Source of the DNA: Coriobacteriia bacterium
GTDB lineage: Bacteria > Actinomycetota > Coriobacteriia > Anaerosomatales > Anaerosomataceae
NCBI GenBank assembly: GCA_016938395.1
Contig: JAFGUS010000190.1
Location: 1 to 28,237, forward strand
Reading direction: 5' to 3'
DNA length: 28,237 nt
A program made the translations under genes and the position numbers. The notes below the pieces were generated by a model. The model was not told the DNA's origin. It was given only the letters and a program-made list of their open reading frames with translations, and searched no databases. Numbering within the stretch: position 1 is the first letter of the stretch; every line of letters begins with the position of its first letter. Below are positions 1 to 7,835 of the stretch, piece after piece.

Positions 1-769
1 CATAGAGTTGCTGGGCCCCGCCGAGCGCCACACGGAAACCGCTGATGACCTCGTCGAAGATCAGCACGACGCCGTAGCGGTCGCACAGCTCGCGCAACCC
101 GGCGAGAAAGCCCTCGGCAGGTGGCACGACGCCCATGTTGCCGGCGACCGGCTCCACGATGATCGCCGCGATCTGCTCGGGGTAGGCCTCGAGCGCCTCG
201 CGCACGGCGTCGATGTCGTTGTACGGGAGCACCATCGTGTCGGCCACCGCGCCTTCGGTGACGCCGGGCGTGCCGGGGATGTTGAGCGTCAGCAGACCGC
301 TGCCGGCCGCCGCGAGCAGCGCGTCGGAGTGGCCGTGGTAGTTGCCGTCGAACTTGATGAACCTCTCGCGGCCGGTGTATCCGCGGGCGAGGCGTATGGC
401 GCTCATCGTGGCCTCGGTGCCACTCGAGACCATGCGCACCATCTCGATGGAGGGCACCGCATCGATGACAGCCTCGGCAGCGCGTATCTCGATCTCGGTA
501 GGCGCGCCGTAGCTGGTGCCGTGCTCGAGCTGCTCGCGCACCGCGTCGAGCACCACGTCCGGCGCGTGACCGAGGATCATCGGGCCCCATGACGCCACAA
601 AGTCGATGAACTCGTTGCCGTCGGCGTCCCACACGCGCGAGCCCTTTGCGCGGTCGTAGAACAGCGGATCGATGCCGACGCTCTTGAACGCGCGGACCGG
701 GGAGTTCACGCCGCCCGGGATGACACGCTGCGCGCGAGCGAACAGGTCCGAGGAGTGTGCGTGCTGCAT
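1..769 (-). CDS. hemL: Glutamate-1-semialdehyde 2,1-aminomutase (C-terminus beyond window)
   Basis: This PLP enzyme converts glutamate-1-semialdehyde to 5-aminolevulinate, the second step of the C5 route of tetrapyrrole synthesis. About 256 N-terminal residues are visible. They begin [20 protein letters not shown] and include GVNSPVRAF, the PLP-phosphate segment [15 protein letters not shown], the [10 protein letters not shown] block and the PLP-ring aspartate segment FDEVISGFR. The Schiff-base lysine lies beyond the left edge, so completeness cannot be judged. The ATG start has a GAAAGGGG stretch about 12 bases upstream and an extended -10 promoter at 814-822. It is the last visible gene of the tetrapyrrole cluster. 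The family assignment is very secure. Confidence 0.96.
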   Translation of the reverse strand, partial: MQHAHSSDLFARAQRVIPGGVNSPVRAFKSVGIDPLFYDRAKGSRVWDADGNEFIDFVASWGPMILGHAPDVVLDAVREQLEHGTSYGAPTEIEIRAAEAVIDAVPSIEMVRMVSSGTEATMSAIRLARGYTGRERFIKFDGNYHGHSDALLAAAGSGLLTLNIPGTPGVTEGAVADTMVLPYNDIDAVREALEAYPEQIAAIIVEPVAGNMGVVPPAEGFLAGLRELCDRYGVVLIFDEVISGFRVALGGAQQLY

Positions 770-813
770 GGAGTGAACCGCCCCTTTCGGGTGTTGCCGA
801 CAGACAAGTAGCG

Positions 814-822
814 AGTATATCA
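814..822 (-). promoter_or_regulatory. Extended -10 promoter for hemL
   Basis: On the minus strand this reads TGA-TATACT, an extended -10 (TGn) plus a hexamer matching five of six consensus bases. No good -35 is seen 16-18 bases upstream, which is usual for extended -10 promoters. It would start a leader of roughly 38 bases before the hemL ATG at 769. It lies downstream of the long inverted repeat at 854-926. Confidence 0.5.
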
Positions 823-853
823 GGCGCCCCGCGTTTCCCGCCCTGCGCCCATC

Positions 854-926
854 GGCCCCACTGCGTGTGCGACCTAAGCGTTTCGATTCCGAAGGCCGAA
901 CGCGTGGTCGCGCACGCAGTGGGGCC
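854..926. repeat. 21-bp inverted repeat between ahbAB and hemL
   Basis: Arms 854-874 and 906-926 are complementary at 20 of 21 positions. The odd pair is G-U if read as plus-strand RNA and C-A if read as minus-strand RNA. The 31-base centre can extend the stem (GCGTTTCG at 878-885 against CGAACGC at 897-903). It begins 7 bases after the ahbAB stop codon. It may be a terminator or RNA-processing hairpin ending the hemB-ahbD-ahbAB transcript, but neither side has a T-tract. A small mobile palindromic element is the alternative. Confidence 0.8.
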
Positions 927-932
927 ACGTCG

Positions 933-1910
933 CTATTCTCCGGCTGTGAAGTACCGCATCGGCGAGCGCTTGAGCTCACGGAGCGGGTACGCGATTCGTG
1001 GTGCATCGAGGTCGGCGCCACTGCGGATGCGCGCGATGGTGCGATCGAGCGACACGCGGTCTGGCGTCTCAACCACGGCCACGATCGCTTTGCCACCACC
1101 GGGCACCCGTCGATCGAAGCAGTGCACCACCTCGGGGAATGCAGCGATGAGCGATCCTGCCTCGGATGCATGACGCGGGTTCACCCAGGTTGCCAGCGCA
1201 CAGCGCCAGGGCTCATGACGCCTGTGAGTCGTGACAGTGATGCGATCGATGACACCCGCGGCCGCGAGCTTTCGCGTGTCATCGAGCACCTGCTGTTCGT
1301 CAGCGTCGTAACCGCACTCGGCCAGCGTCTGCGCCAGCGCGGCGAATGGGCGCTCCTCGATCGGCACCTCTCCCTGAAGCAACCGTATCAGTGCGCGCCC
1401 ATCGGCGTCAGGGTGCTCGGACTCCCCGGCGAGCGTTGCCCGCTCCGGGACCCCATCGGCGTCGAAGGCGTGCGTCACGCGGTACTCCTCGGTGGGCAGG
1501 ACCCGGAAGCGGTCGGCAGCGCCGAGACGCCGCGCAAGCTCGCTCTCGGCGATCTCAAGACGTGCTGGCGAAGGCGCCACCATCACGAACCAGAGCCGAT
1601 ACCGGTCGTCCATCTCGAAGGCGTGCGTAACACCCGGTGCGTCGTCGAGCACTACCTCGGCCTCGTCGAGCCCCTCCTCGGTGATCGCCATGGCCCCGAG
1701 TGATGCCCGGTAGCCGAGGGCTCCCGGGGATACCTCAGCACCGACGCGACGGACCACCCGCGCGTCACGGAGCGAGCGGAGCGCCGCGACCACCTCGGCG
1801 CCGGTCATGCCGATGCGGGCACCGACGTCTGCGTAGGGGCGCGCGGAGACAGGCAGCCCGCTCTCGAGGGCGGCGAGTAGCCGCTGGGCGCTGGGGTCCA
1901 GCTCGCGCAT
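933..1910 (-). CDS. ahbAB: Sirohaem decarboxylase, fused AhbA-AhbB (NirDL-like)
   Basis: AhbA/AhbB decarboxylate sirohaem to 12,18-didecarboxysirohaem in the alternative haem pathway; the NirDL family does the same for haem d1. Each usual subunit is an Lrp/AsnC-like protein of about 150-170 residues. This 325-residue chain holds two in tandem. The first half has a winged-helix region (about 5-55), [14 protein letters not shown] (54-67) and GVTHAFE with H96. The second half (about 170-325) repeats the pattern with [12 protein letters not shown] (H229) and VVHCFDR (H263). The ATG has TCCTCC (minus GGAGGA) 8 bases upstream. It lies 36 bases behind ahbD, so it is probably co-transcribed. An Lrp-type regulator is less likely because of the neighbour and the His motifs. 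Confidence 0.82.
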   Translation of the reverse strand: MRELDPSAQRLLAALESGLPVSARPYADVGARIGMTGAEVVAALRSLRDARVVRRVGAEVSPGALGYRASLGAMAITEEGLDEAEVVLDDAPGVTHAFEMDDRYRLWFVMVAPSPARLEIAESELARRLGAADRFRVLPTEEYRVTHAFDADGVPERATLAGESEHPDADGRALIRLLQGEVPIEERPFAALAQTLAECGYDADEQQVLDDTRKLAAAGVIDRITVTTHRRHEPWRCALATWVNPRHASEAGSLIAAFPEVVHCFDRRVPGGGKAIVAVVETPDRVSLDRTIARIRSGADLDAPRIAYPLRELKRSPMRYFTAGE

Positions 1911-1946
1911 AGATCGGTCCTCCAGGGCCTGGCGGCCCGTGTCGTC

Positions 1947-3320
1947 CTACTCGTCAGCTCCATCGGCGTGCTCGGCGCACTCTCCGGTCCAGCCCGGCGG
2001 CTCGTAGATGCAGTACGGCTCGGACTCCAGATAGTCGCCCGTGATCTCGAGCGCCCGCGCGCGGCAACCGCCACACACGGCCTTGTACTCGCACGCGCCG
2101 CACTTGCCCTTGAGAAGCGAGTAGTCTCGCAGCTCGTTGAAGACCTTGGACTCCGTCCAGATCTGCGAGAACGGCTGCTCCTTGACGTTGCCGAGCTGCA
2201 TGTCGAAGTAGCCGCACGGCTGCAGGTCGCCCACATGGCTGACGAAGCAGAAGGTGATGCCGCCGAGGCAGCCGCGCGTCATCGCATCGAGACCGTACTC
2301 CTCGCGCGTGACCTTCTTGCCCTCGAGCTTCGCCTGCTGCCGAATGATGCGGTAGTAGTGCGGGGAGTCGGTGGGCTTGAAGTGGAGCGGGCTCGTCTTC
2401 TGGCGGTGGTACGCCCAGGTGAGCACGCGCTCGTACTCCTCCGGCGGAAGCTCCTTGTCGAGCATGTCGCTGCCCCGACCCGTGGGCACTAGCATGAAGA
2501 TGTGGAACGCATCGATGCCGAGCTCCTCGGCAAGGTCGTGCACGTCGGCCACCTTCGTGTGGTTGAGCGTGGTGACCGTCATGTTGATCTGTACGCCCAC
2601 GCCGTGCGCCTTGGCCATCTTGATGCCCGCGATCGAAGCGTCGAACGCCCCCGGCTCACCGCGGAAGGCGTCGTGCTCCTCGGCCGTGGGGAAGTCTATG
2701 GACACCGAGATACGCGGGATCTTGTGCTCGGCCATCTTGGCCGCGATGTCCTCTGTGATGAGCGTGGCGTTTGTGCCGATGACCGGCATCGCGCCCTTCT
2801 CGTGCAGGTAGTCGACGATCTCCCAGATGTCCGGCCGCATGAGCGGCTCGCCGCCCGTGAGGATCACAATCGGATTGGAGATGGTGACGATGTCGTCGAT
2901 GACTTCCTTGATCTTGTCGAGCGACAGCTCGCCGTGATAGTGGCCGAACTCCGCAGCCGCACGGCAGTGCGCGCAGGAGAGGTTGCAGCTGCGGGTGATC
3001 TCCCACGCGATGATGCGCGGTGCCTTGATGCCTGTGCGCTCCTCGTAGGCGAGCGCCGCCGGTCCGCCGCCGGGTCGGAAGCCCACGCTCCGTGCGCCGC
3101 CGTGACGCTGCCGGTCCATCGGGACACCTGCGGGGTGGCCGCCAGGGTGACCGCCGGGATGACCACCGGGGTGGCCCATCGTCATGCCGACTCCCTCGGT
3201 GCCGCACGGCGCCATCGCATCGGCGAGCTCCTGCTCGGTGATCGTCGGACGGCTCTCGCCGAACTCGGCCTCTAGGTCGAGATCCGGACGGGCGTCAGCG
3301 TTGCCTACGTTCTCAGCCAT
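1947..3320 (-). CDS. ahbD: AhbD-type radical SAM haem b synthase with His-Gly-Pro extension
   Basis: AhbD converts Fe-coproporphyrin III to haem b by two radical oxidative decarboxylations. The 457-residue protein has the radical SAM cysteines in SCNLSCAHC (C112, C116, C119), the TGGEPLMRPD segment, and a SPASM-like C-terminus (RGCLGG, QPCGYFD, GKCGACEYKAVCGGCRARA) for a second Fe-S cluster. The string GLDAMTRGCLGG and the order of C-terminal cysteines resemble AhbD more than AhbC or NirJ, as I recall these families. The first about 100 residues are an extension: acidic, then four GHP units (residues 49-63), then the core from about residue 98. The ATG directly abuts the hemB stop (TAG-ATG), which suggests translational coupling. 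AhbC or NirJ identity is possible but less likely. Confidence 0.82.
   Translation of the reverse strand: MAENVGNADARPDLDLEAEFGESRPTITEQELADAMAPCGTEGVGMTMGHPGGHPGGHPGGHPAGVPMDRQRHGGARSVGFRPGGGPAALAYEERTGIKAPRIIAWEITRSCNLSCAHCRAAAEFGHYHGELSLDKIKEVIDDIVTISNPIVILTGGEPLMRPDIWEIVDYLHEKGAMPVIGTNATLITEDIAAKMAEHKIPRISVSIDFPTAEEHDAFRGEPGAFDASIAGIKMAKAHGVGVQINMTVTTLNHTKVADVHDLAEELGIDAFHIFMLVPTGRGSDMLDKELPPEEYERVLTWAYHRQKTSPLHFKPTDSPHYYRIIRQQAKLEGKKVTREEYGLDAMTRGCLGGITFCFVSHVGDLQPCGYFDMQLGNVKEQPFSQIWTESKVFNELRDYSLLKGKCGACEYKAVCGGCRARALEITGDYLESEPYCIYEPPGWTGECAEHADGADE
3126..3176 (-). repeat. Tandem GGHP codon repeat within ahbD
   Basis: Four in-frame 12-base units encode (G)GHPG-GHPG-GHPG-GHPA, residues 49-65. 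The third bases differ among units (CAC/CAT, CCC/CCT, GGT/GGC). The amino-acid repeat is therefore kept while the DNA has drifted, arguing against a very recent slippage event. Four evenly spaced histidines could bind metal. Confidence 0.85.
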
Positions 3321-4304
3321 CTACTCGCCTTCCCTGAGCCACCGCGCCGCGTCCTTGGCGTGGTAGGTGATGATCATGTCAGCGCCCGCGCGCTTCATCG
3401 AGAGCAGCGTCTCGAGCACGACGCGCTTCTCGTCGATCCAACCGTTGAGCGCCGCCGCTTTCACCATCGCGTATTCGCCGCTCACGTTGTACGCGCACGT
3501 GGGGTACTCGAACTCGTCCTTCACGCGGCGCAGTATATCCAGATATGCGAGCGCCGGCTTGACCATCACGATGTCGGCGCCCTCCGCGATATCCAGCGCG
3601 GTCTCGCGGATGGCTTCGTCGCTGTTGGCCGGGTCCATCTGGTAAGCGCGACGGTCGCCAAAGGACGGCGCGCTGTCAGCCGCATCACGGAACGGGCCGT
3701 AGTAACCGCTCGAGTACTTGGCCGAGTACGCCATGATCGGAACGTCGGAGTATCCCTCGGAGTCCAGCGCCGCACGGATCGCACCGACGCGACCGTCCAT
3801 CATGTCCGACGGGGCGACCATATCCGCGCCCGCCTCGGCGTGGCTCACCGCGGTCTGCGCGAGCAGCTCGAGCGTGACGTCGTTCATGACGCAGCCGGTA
3901 TCATCGAGGATGCCGCAGTGCCCGTGGCTCGTGTACTCGCACATGCAGACGTCGGTGATGACGGTGAAGCCGGGGTTGTGCGCTTTGATGACCCTGATCG
4001 CCTGCTGGACGATGCCGTCTTCGGCATACCCGCCGCTGCCGGCCTCGTCCTTCTCCGACGGGATGCCGAACAGGATGACCGCCGGGACACCGAGCGAGAC
4101 GAGCTCGTCGATCTCGGTGGGCAGCTGGTCGAGCGAGATGTTGAACACTCCCGGCATCGACGACACCTCACGACGCACGCCGGTCCCGAACTCGACGAAC
4201 AGCGGGTAGATGAGCTCGCTCGCATGAAGCGTGGTCTCACGCATGAACGAGCGAAGCGTCTCGGTACGACGCATGCGGCGCGGGCGATATGCGGGGAACT
4301 CCAC
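3321..4304 (-). CDS. hemB: Porphobilinogen synthase (5-aminolevulinate dehydratase), zinc type
   Basis: HemB condenses two 5-aminolevulinate molecules to porphobilinogen in the cytoplasm. From the chosen GTG the protein is 327 residues, normal for the family. Both Schiff-base lysines are present: K196 in [16 protein letters not shown] and K249 in [10 protein letters not shown]. The zinc ligands C120, C122 and C130 are present in [14 protein letters not shown], which marks the Zn-dependent class. The frame is open further upstream through the tRNA. The start at 4304 is preferred because AAGGAGG sits 6 bases before it and because the protein then begins [17 protein letters not shown], as the family does. 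It begins the hemB-ahbD-ahbAB unit downstream of tRNA-Ala and three stem-loops. Confidence 0.97.
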   Translation of the reverse strand: MEFPAYRPRRMRRTETLRSFMRETTLHASELIYPLFVEFGTGVRREVSSMPGVFNISLDQLPTEIDELVSLGVPAVILFGIPSEKDEAGSGGYAEDGIVQQAIRVIKAHNPGFTVITDVCMCEYTSHGHCGILDDTGCVMNDVTLELLAQTAVSHAEAGADMVAPSDMMDGRVGAIRAALDSEGYSDVPIMAYSAKYSSGYYGPFRDAADSAPSFGDRRAYQMDPANSDEAIRETALDIAEGADIVMVKPALAYLDILRRVKDEFEYPTCAYNVSGEYAMVKAAALNGWIDEKRVVLETLLSMKRAGADMIITYHAKDAARWLREGE

Positions 4305-4320
4305 AACGGCCTCCTTACGC

Positions 4321-4358
4321 GGGTGCCTGCCCGGACACGAGGTCCTCGGGTGGCACCC
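4321..4358 (-). other. Stem-loop immediately upstream of the hemB ribosome binding site
   Basis: GGGTGCC at 4321-4327 pairs perfectly with GGCACCC at 4352-4358, and an inner CCCG/CGGG helix can stack on it. The hairpin ends three bases before the hemB Shine-Dalgarno (AAGGAGG, about 4311-4317). It is positioned to influence hemB translation or protect the 5' end of the message. Function is inference. Confidence 0.5.
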
Positions 4359-4377
4359 AGACGATCGAACTGCGGTA

Positions 4378-4403
4378 CGTGCGGGCCCGTCATGACCCGC
4401 ACG
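4378..4403 (-). other. Stem-loop in tRNA-Ala/hemB spacer
   Basis: CGTGCGGG at 4378-4385 pairs perfectly with CCCGCACG at 4396-4403 around a 10-base loop containing the palindrome TCATGA. There is no T-tract on the minus-strand 3' side. It may be a terminator-like or leader hairpin. Confidence 0.45.
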
Positions 4404-4430
4404 CGAACACACGAATCCCATACAAACAGT

Positions 4431-4461
4431 CGGGGCGACCCGCGTGAACGCGGCCGCCCCG
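4431..4461 (-). terminator. Candidate terminator of tRNA-Ala
   Basis: A GC-rich near-perfect hairpin (CGGGGCG arm against CGCCCCG arm, about 13 pairs with one bulge, loop TGAA) begins 12 bases beyond the tRNA CCA end. On the minus strand it is followed by ACTGTTTGTATG, a moderately T-rich stretch. This fits a weak intrinsic terminator; some read-through into hemB is plausible. Confidence 0.5.
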
Positions 4462-4473
4462 GCAGAGTATCCC

Positions 4474-4549
4474 TGGTGGAGATGAGCGGGCTCGAACCGC
4501 CGACCTCTGCGTTGCGAACGCAGCGCTCTCCCAGCTGAGCTACATCCCC
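4474..4549 (-). tRNA. tRNA-Ala (anticodon CGC)
   Basis: The 76-base minus-strand sequence folds as a full cloverleaf. The acceptor stem is GGGGATG/CATCTCC, the D arm AGCTCAGCTGGGAGAGC, the anticodon stem CTGCG/CGCAG with loop TTCGCAA, and the T arm has GGTTCGAGC. CCA is encoded. The third acceptor pair is G3-U70, the alanine identity element. Anticodon CGC reads GCG, a common codon in GC-rich genomes. It sits alone between hemD and hemB. Confidence 0.97.
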
Positions 4550-4586
4550 ATCTTCTGCGGCCGGTCCGATCGGGGCCGGGCGCAGA

Positions 4587-4620
4587 TGTATACAATGCCG
4601 AGCGATGCTCGCTTTGTCAA
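4587..4620 (-). promoter_or_regulatory. Candidate promoter for tRNA-Ala
   Basis: A perfect TTGACA (-35) lies at 4615-4620 on the minus strand, and an AT-rich TTGTATACAT follows at about 4586-4595. The spacing to the best -10 choices is 19-22 bases, longer than optimal. The location, about 40 bases before the tRNA, fits. No other AT-rich site is seen between hemD and the tRNA. Confidence 0.45.
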
Positions 4621-4656
4621 TCGTGCGCGACGCCCGGATCGGTGCCGCGCGAACCT

Positions 4657-5418
4657 TCACCCGCCGTATGTATCGAGCGCTGAAACAAGGCCCGGCGCCG
4701 TGTACTCGGCCGGCTCCACGTCGACTTCCAATCCGGCCTCGCGCGCCGCGCGCGCGGCGACCGGGCCGATGGTCGCCACGACCATCGCGCCGACGTCGAC
4801 ACCTTCGGCCAGGCGCAGGAAACCCCGCACCGTGGACGGTGACGTGAAGGTCACCGCATCCGCCTCACGGGCCCGCAACCGCTCGAGCACCGCGGCGTCT
4901 CCAGGCCCGGTGACCGTCTGGTACACCGGCACCACATCCACGCGCACGCCGCGCTCGCGGAGACCGTCCGGCAACACCTCGCGGGCCTCGAGCGCACGTG
5001 GCAGGAGCACCCGCGTCCCGGCACCGACACCCCGGACGCACAACCCCTCGAGCACACCCTCGCCGACGTATTCGTCGGGCACGAAGTCGGGTTCGATGCC
5101 GTGCGACCGCAGTGCCGTGGCCGTGGCGGGTCCGACCGCGGCCACGCGAAGGCCGTGCAGATGCCGGGCGTCCAGATCGTCGAGCGCCATCCGCGCGAAG
5201 AACCGTGCCACCGTGTTCACCGAGGTGAAGATGACCCAGGCGTACACGTCCAGGCTGCGTATCGCGTCGTCGAGCGGGGCGGTGTCCGGCGGATCGACGA
5301 TCTCGATCGACGGGAACACGAGCGGTTCGGCACCCGCCGCCTCGAGCAGGCTGACGAGCGTGCCCGCCTGCTCGCGCGAGCGCGTCACCACCACCCGTTT
5401 GCCCGCCAGCCAGCCCAT
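4657..5418 (-). CDS. hemD: Uroporphyrinogen-III synthase
   Basis: HemD inverts ring D and cyclises hydroxymethylbilane to uroporphyrinogen III, the branch point to sirohaem and haem. The 253-residue protein has the two-lobed pattern. It opens GKRVVVTRSREQAG, has FTSVNTVARFF in the first lobe, RVLLPRALEAREVL in the hinge region, and FTSPSTVRGF followed by ATIGPVAARAA in the second. It is a stand-alone HemD, not fused to the uroporphyrinogen methylase CobA as in some bacteria. The ATG at 5418 has GGAGG 11 bases upstream and lies 19 bases after the hemC stop. The family is poorly conserved, but the context makes the call firm. Confidence 0.93.
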   Translation of the reverse strand: MGWLAGKRVVVTRSREQAGTLVSLLEAAGAEPLVFPSIEIVDPPDTAPLDDAIRSLDVYAWVIFTSVNTVARFFARMALDDLDARHLHGLRVAAVGPATATALRSHGIEPDFVPDEYVGEGVLEGLCVRGVGAGTRVLLPRALEAREVLPDGLRERGVRVDVVPVYQTVTGPGDAAVLERLRAREADAVTFTSPSTVRGFLRLAEGVDVGAMVVATIGPVAARAAREAGLEVDVEPAEYTAPGLVSALDTYGG

Positions 5419-5437
5419 CCCGTTGGTCGCCTCCGTA

Positions 5438-6400
5438 TCAGGTTCCGAGCAGTGTATCGACCGAGCCGTCCGGTGTCGCCTCGCGGATCTCAGCGAGGAT
5501 AGCATCGGCACCGAGCGACCGAAGTACCCCGACCATGGCCTCGCCGAGCGCCTCAGGCTCTCCCGCATCGCCGCACATCTGATGCCGGATGATGCGCTCT
5601 CCGTCGACCGAGCCCACCATGGCATCCATGGTGAGGGTATCGTCCTCGTAGCGCGCGTATGCACCGATCGGCACCTGGCAACCACCCTCGAGGGAGCGCA
5701 TCACCACGCGCTCGGCGGTCACACACTCCATCGTCTCCGGGTGGCCGATCCGCTCCAGCGCGTGCAGCATGAACTCGTCGTCCTCGCGGATCTCGATGCC
5801 GATCGCACCCTGGCCGACCGCCGGGACCATCTGCGTCACCGGGATGTAACTCGTGATGCGCTCGCCCCAACCCATCCGCGTGATGCCCGCCGAGGCGAGA
5901 ATCACCGCGTCGAGTTCACCCTCTTCGGCCTTGCGCATGCGGGTGTCGAGGTTGCCGCGGACATCGACGATCTCGAGGTCAGGGCGCACGTGCACCACCT
6001 GCGAGCGGCGACGGAGGCTCGACGTGCCGAGCCTGCCGCCGTGCGGGAGGGTCGTGAGGTCGTAGTCGGCGCCGGACACGAGGACGTCACGCGGGTCGAC
6101 GCGCTCGGGCATCGCGGCGATGACGCAGCCGTCGGGCAGCTCGGTGGGCACGTCCTTCATCGAATGAACACACAGGTCCACGGTGCCCGCCAGCAGCTCC
6201 ACCTCGAGCTCCTTGGTGAAGAGCCCCTTACCACCCACCTTGGCGAGCGGCACATCGAGGATCTTGTCGCCGGTGGTCTTGATGATCTTGAGGCTGACCG
6301 GTAGGCCAGTGACCACCTCGAGCTTGGCTTTGATGTACTCCGACTGCCACAACGCGAGCTTGCTGCCCCGCGTGCCGATGACCAGTTCTTTACGCTCCAC
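5438..6400 (-). CDS. hemC: Porphobilinogen deaminase (hydroxymethylbilane synthase)
   Basis: HemC polymerises four porphobilinogens into hydroxymethylbilane using a covalent dipyrromethane cofactor. The 320-residue protein has the N-terminal IGTRGSKLALWQ, the catalytic aspartate D83 in HSMKDVPTELP, the arginine-rich GTSSLRRRSQ segment, and the cofactor-bearing cysteine C241 in EGGCQVPIGAYA. The GTG at 6400 is chosen because the family starts a few residues before this motif and because purine-rich GGGGAGGG and CGGAG precede it. The start overlaps the hemA 3' end by 11 bases, so the two genes are probably translationally coupled. Confidence 0.97.
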   Translation of the reverse strand: MERKELVIGTRGSKLALWQSEYIKAKLEVVTGLPVSLKIIKTTGDKILDVPLAKVGGKGLFTKELEVELLAGTVDLCVHSMKDVPTELPDGCVIAAMPERVDPRDVLVSGADYDLTTLPHGGRLGTSSLRRRSQVVHVRPDLEIVDVRGNLDTRMRKAEEGELDAVILASAGITRMGWGERITSYIPVTQMVPAVGQGAIGIEIREDDEFMLHALERIGHPETMECVTAERVVMRSLEGGCQVPIGAYARYEDDTLTMDAMVGSVDGERIIRHQMCGDAGEPEALGEAMVGVLRSLGADAILAEIREATPDGSVDTLLGT

Positions 6401-7760
6401 AGTCTCCGATACCCTCCCCTGTCTCCGTATGCCTGTCCACGATCTCGCGCGCGCGCAGGTTGAGCAGGTTGCGGAATGCGCCGGGACCTTGTCTGTCTTC
6501 CGAGTCGTCAAGCCCGTAAAGAACCCGGGCCGTCTCCACATACTGGTAGCCTTCCTTGCCTGTCGAGAGCTTCTTGAGACGCGCTGTAGGACCGTGGAGC
6601 ATCTTGTTCACGATCGCGCACGTGAGCGCCTCGATGGTCTTGCGCTCCTTGTCGGAGAGATCGAGCCGCTTGAGCGCCTTCTCAAGCTCCATCTGCCGGA
6701 TCACCTCGGCCTTCGCACGGATCGCCGTGACCGTGGGGACGACCTCCATCGACTCCGCCCAGCTGTAGAAGGCGGCGATCTCCTCGTCGATGATGGTCTC
6801 GGCACGCCGCGCCTCGGCCATGCGCTCCTCGAGGTTGGCCTCTACGACTCCGGAGAGGTCGTCGATGTCGTAGAGGAACACATCGGGGATATCGTTGACA
6901 GCCGGGTCGATGTCGCGCGGTACCGCGATGTCTATGAGGAAGAGCGGGCGGGCGCGGTGCTTCGCCGCCGGCGCGAGTGCGGCCTTGGTGATGACGTACT
7001 CGGTCGCCGCCGTCGACGAGATGACGATGTCGGTGTCGCGCATGCTCTCGTAGAAGCTCTCGTAGGGCACGGCCGTCCCATTGAAGCGAGCGGCCATGTC
7101 CTCGGCACGCTCGAGCGTCCGGTTGGCCACGAGCACGCGGCTGACGCCGTTGGCGACCAGGTGTCGCAGCGTGAGCTCGCTCATCTCGCCCGCGCCGAGC
7201 ACGAGTACGGTGCGGCCGTCGAGGGAGTCGAAGACCTTCTTGGCGAGTTCGACCGCGGCGTAGCTGATGGAGACCGCCGACTCGCCGATGGCCGTCTCGG
7301 TGCGCACGCGCTTGCCGACCTCGAAACTCTGGCGGAACAGCTTGTTGAGCGCCCTGCCGGTCGACCCCGCGCACTGCGCATGGTCGTAGGCCGCCTTGGC
7401 CTGGCCGAGGATCTGGGCCTCGCCCACCACCATGGAGTCGAGCGATGCGACCACCCTGAAGAGATGGCGCACGACCGCTTCGCCGGTGACGATGTAGAGG
7501 TAGCGCGCGAGCTCCTGCGGGTCGAGGGTGTGGTAGTCCGCGAGGAAGTCGATCACCGCGTCCACGCCGCCGTCGCTCTCCGAGGCGACCGCGTAGACCT
7601 CGGTGCGGTTGCACGTGGAGAGGATGACAGCCTCGGAGATCAGCGGGGCGCTCGTGAGGGTCGAGAGCGCGTGGGGCTGCACGTCGGCAGGGAACGTGAG
7701 CTTCTCGCGTATCGCGACGGGTGCGGTCTTGTGGCTGAGGCCGATCAGTACGAGGTGCAT
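6390..7760 (-). CDS. hemA: Glutamyl-tRNA reductase
   Basis: HemA reduces glutamyl-tRNA(Glu) to glutamate-1-semialdehyde with NADPH, the committed step of the C5 pathway; hemL supplies the next enzyme. The protein is 456 residues and begins MHLVLIGLSHKTAPVAIREK. The catalytic cysteine is C50 in STCNRTEVYAV. GEAQILGQAK, the NADPH-binding VLGAGEMSE segment and the C-terminal helical dimerisation domain follow. The reading frame is open for another 213 bases upstream, but that part is Arg/Pro-rich and unlike the family, so the ATG at 7760 is used. A GGAGG lies about 13 bases before it. A 216-base structured leader separates it from the SDR gene. Confidence 0.97.
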   Translation of the reverse strand: MHLVLIGLSHKTAPVAIREKLTFPADVQPHALSTLTSAPLISEAVILSTCNRTEVYAVASESDGGVDAVIDFLADYHTLDPQELARYLYIVTGEAVVRHLFRVVASLDSMVVGEAQILGQAKAAYDHAQCAGSTGRALNKLFRQSFEVGKRVRTETAIGESAVSISYAAVELAKKVFDSLDGRTVLVLGAGEMSELTLRHLVANGVSRVLVANRTLERAEDMAARFNGTAVPYESFYESMRDTDIVISSTAATEYVITKAALAPAAKHRARPLFLIDIAVPRDIDPAVNDIPDVFLYDIDDLSGVVEANLEERMAEARRAETIIDEEIAAFYSWAESMEVVPTVTAIRAKAEVIRQMELEKALKRLDLSDKERKTIEALTCAIVNKMLHGPTARLKKLSTGKEGYQYVETARVLYGLDDSEDRQGPGAFRNLLNLRAREIVDRHTETGEGIGDCGA

Positions 7761-7835
7761 CAGGAGCGGATCGCCTCCGGGGGTAGGACGAGGGCCGACG
7801 ATGACATGCGCATACTGCGCGCGAAGGGACTGGGA

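Noticed and set aside
933..1910. Lrp/AsnC transcription regulator
   Set aside because: The fold is Lrp-like, but the tandem arrangement, the histidine motifs and the position after ahbD point to sirohaem decarboxylase.
3126..3176. CRISPR-like or mobile repeat
   Set aside because: The 12-base units are in frame within ahbD, contiguous without spacers, and vary at third positions; it is a protein repeat.
4305..4595. N-terminal extension of hemB up to 4595
   Set aside because: The frame stays open through the tRNA and its terminator, but HemB homology starts right after the GTG at 4304, which has its own AAGGAGG.
4474..4660. Integration site of a mobile element at tRNA-Ala
   Set aside because: No integrase, no direct repeat of the tRNA 3' end and no composition change are seen on either side within the window.
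4586..6304. Long open frame on the plus strand (572 codons)
   Set aside because: It lies antisense to hemD and hemC, crosses their junction, and its product is Arg/Ser/His-rich with no family pattern. Such frames arise from codon bias on the opposite strand in GC-rich DNA.
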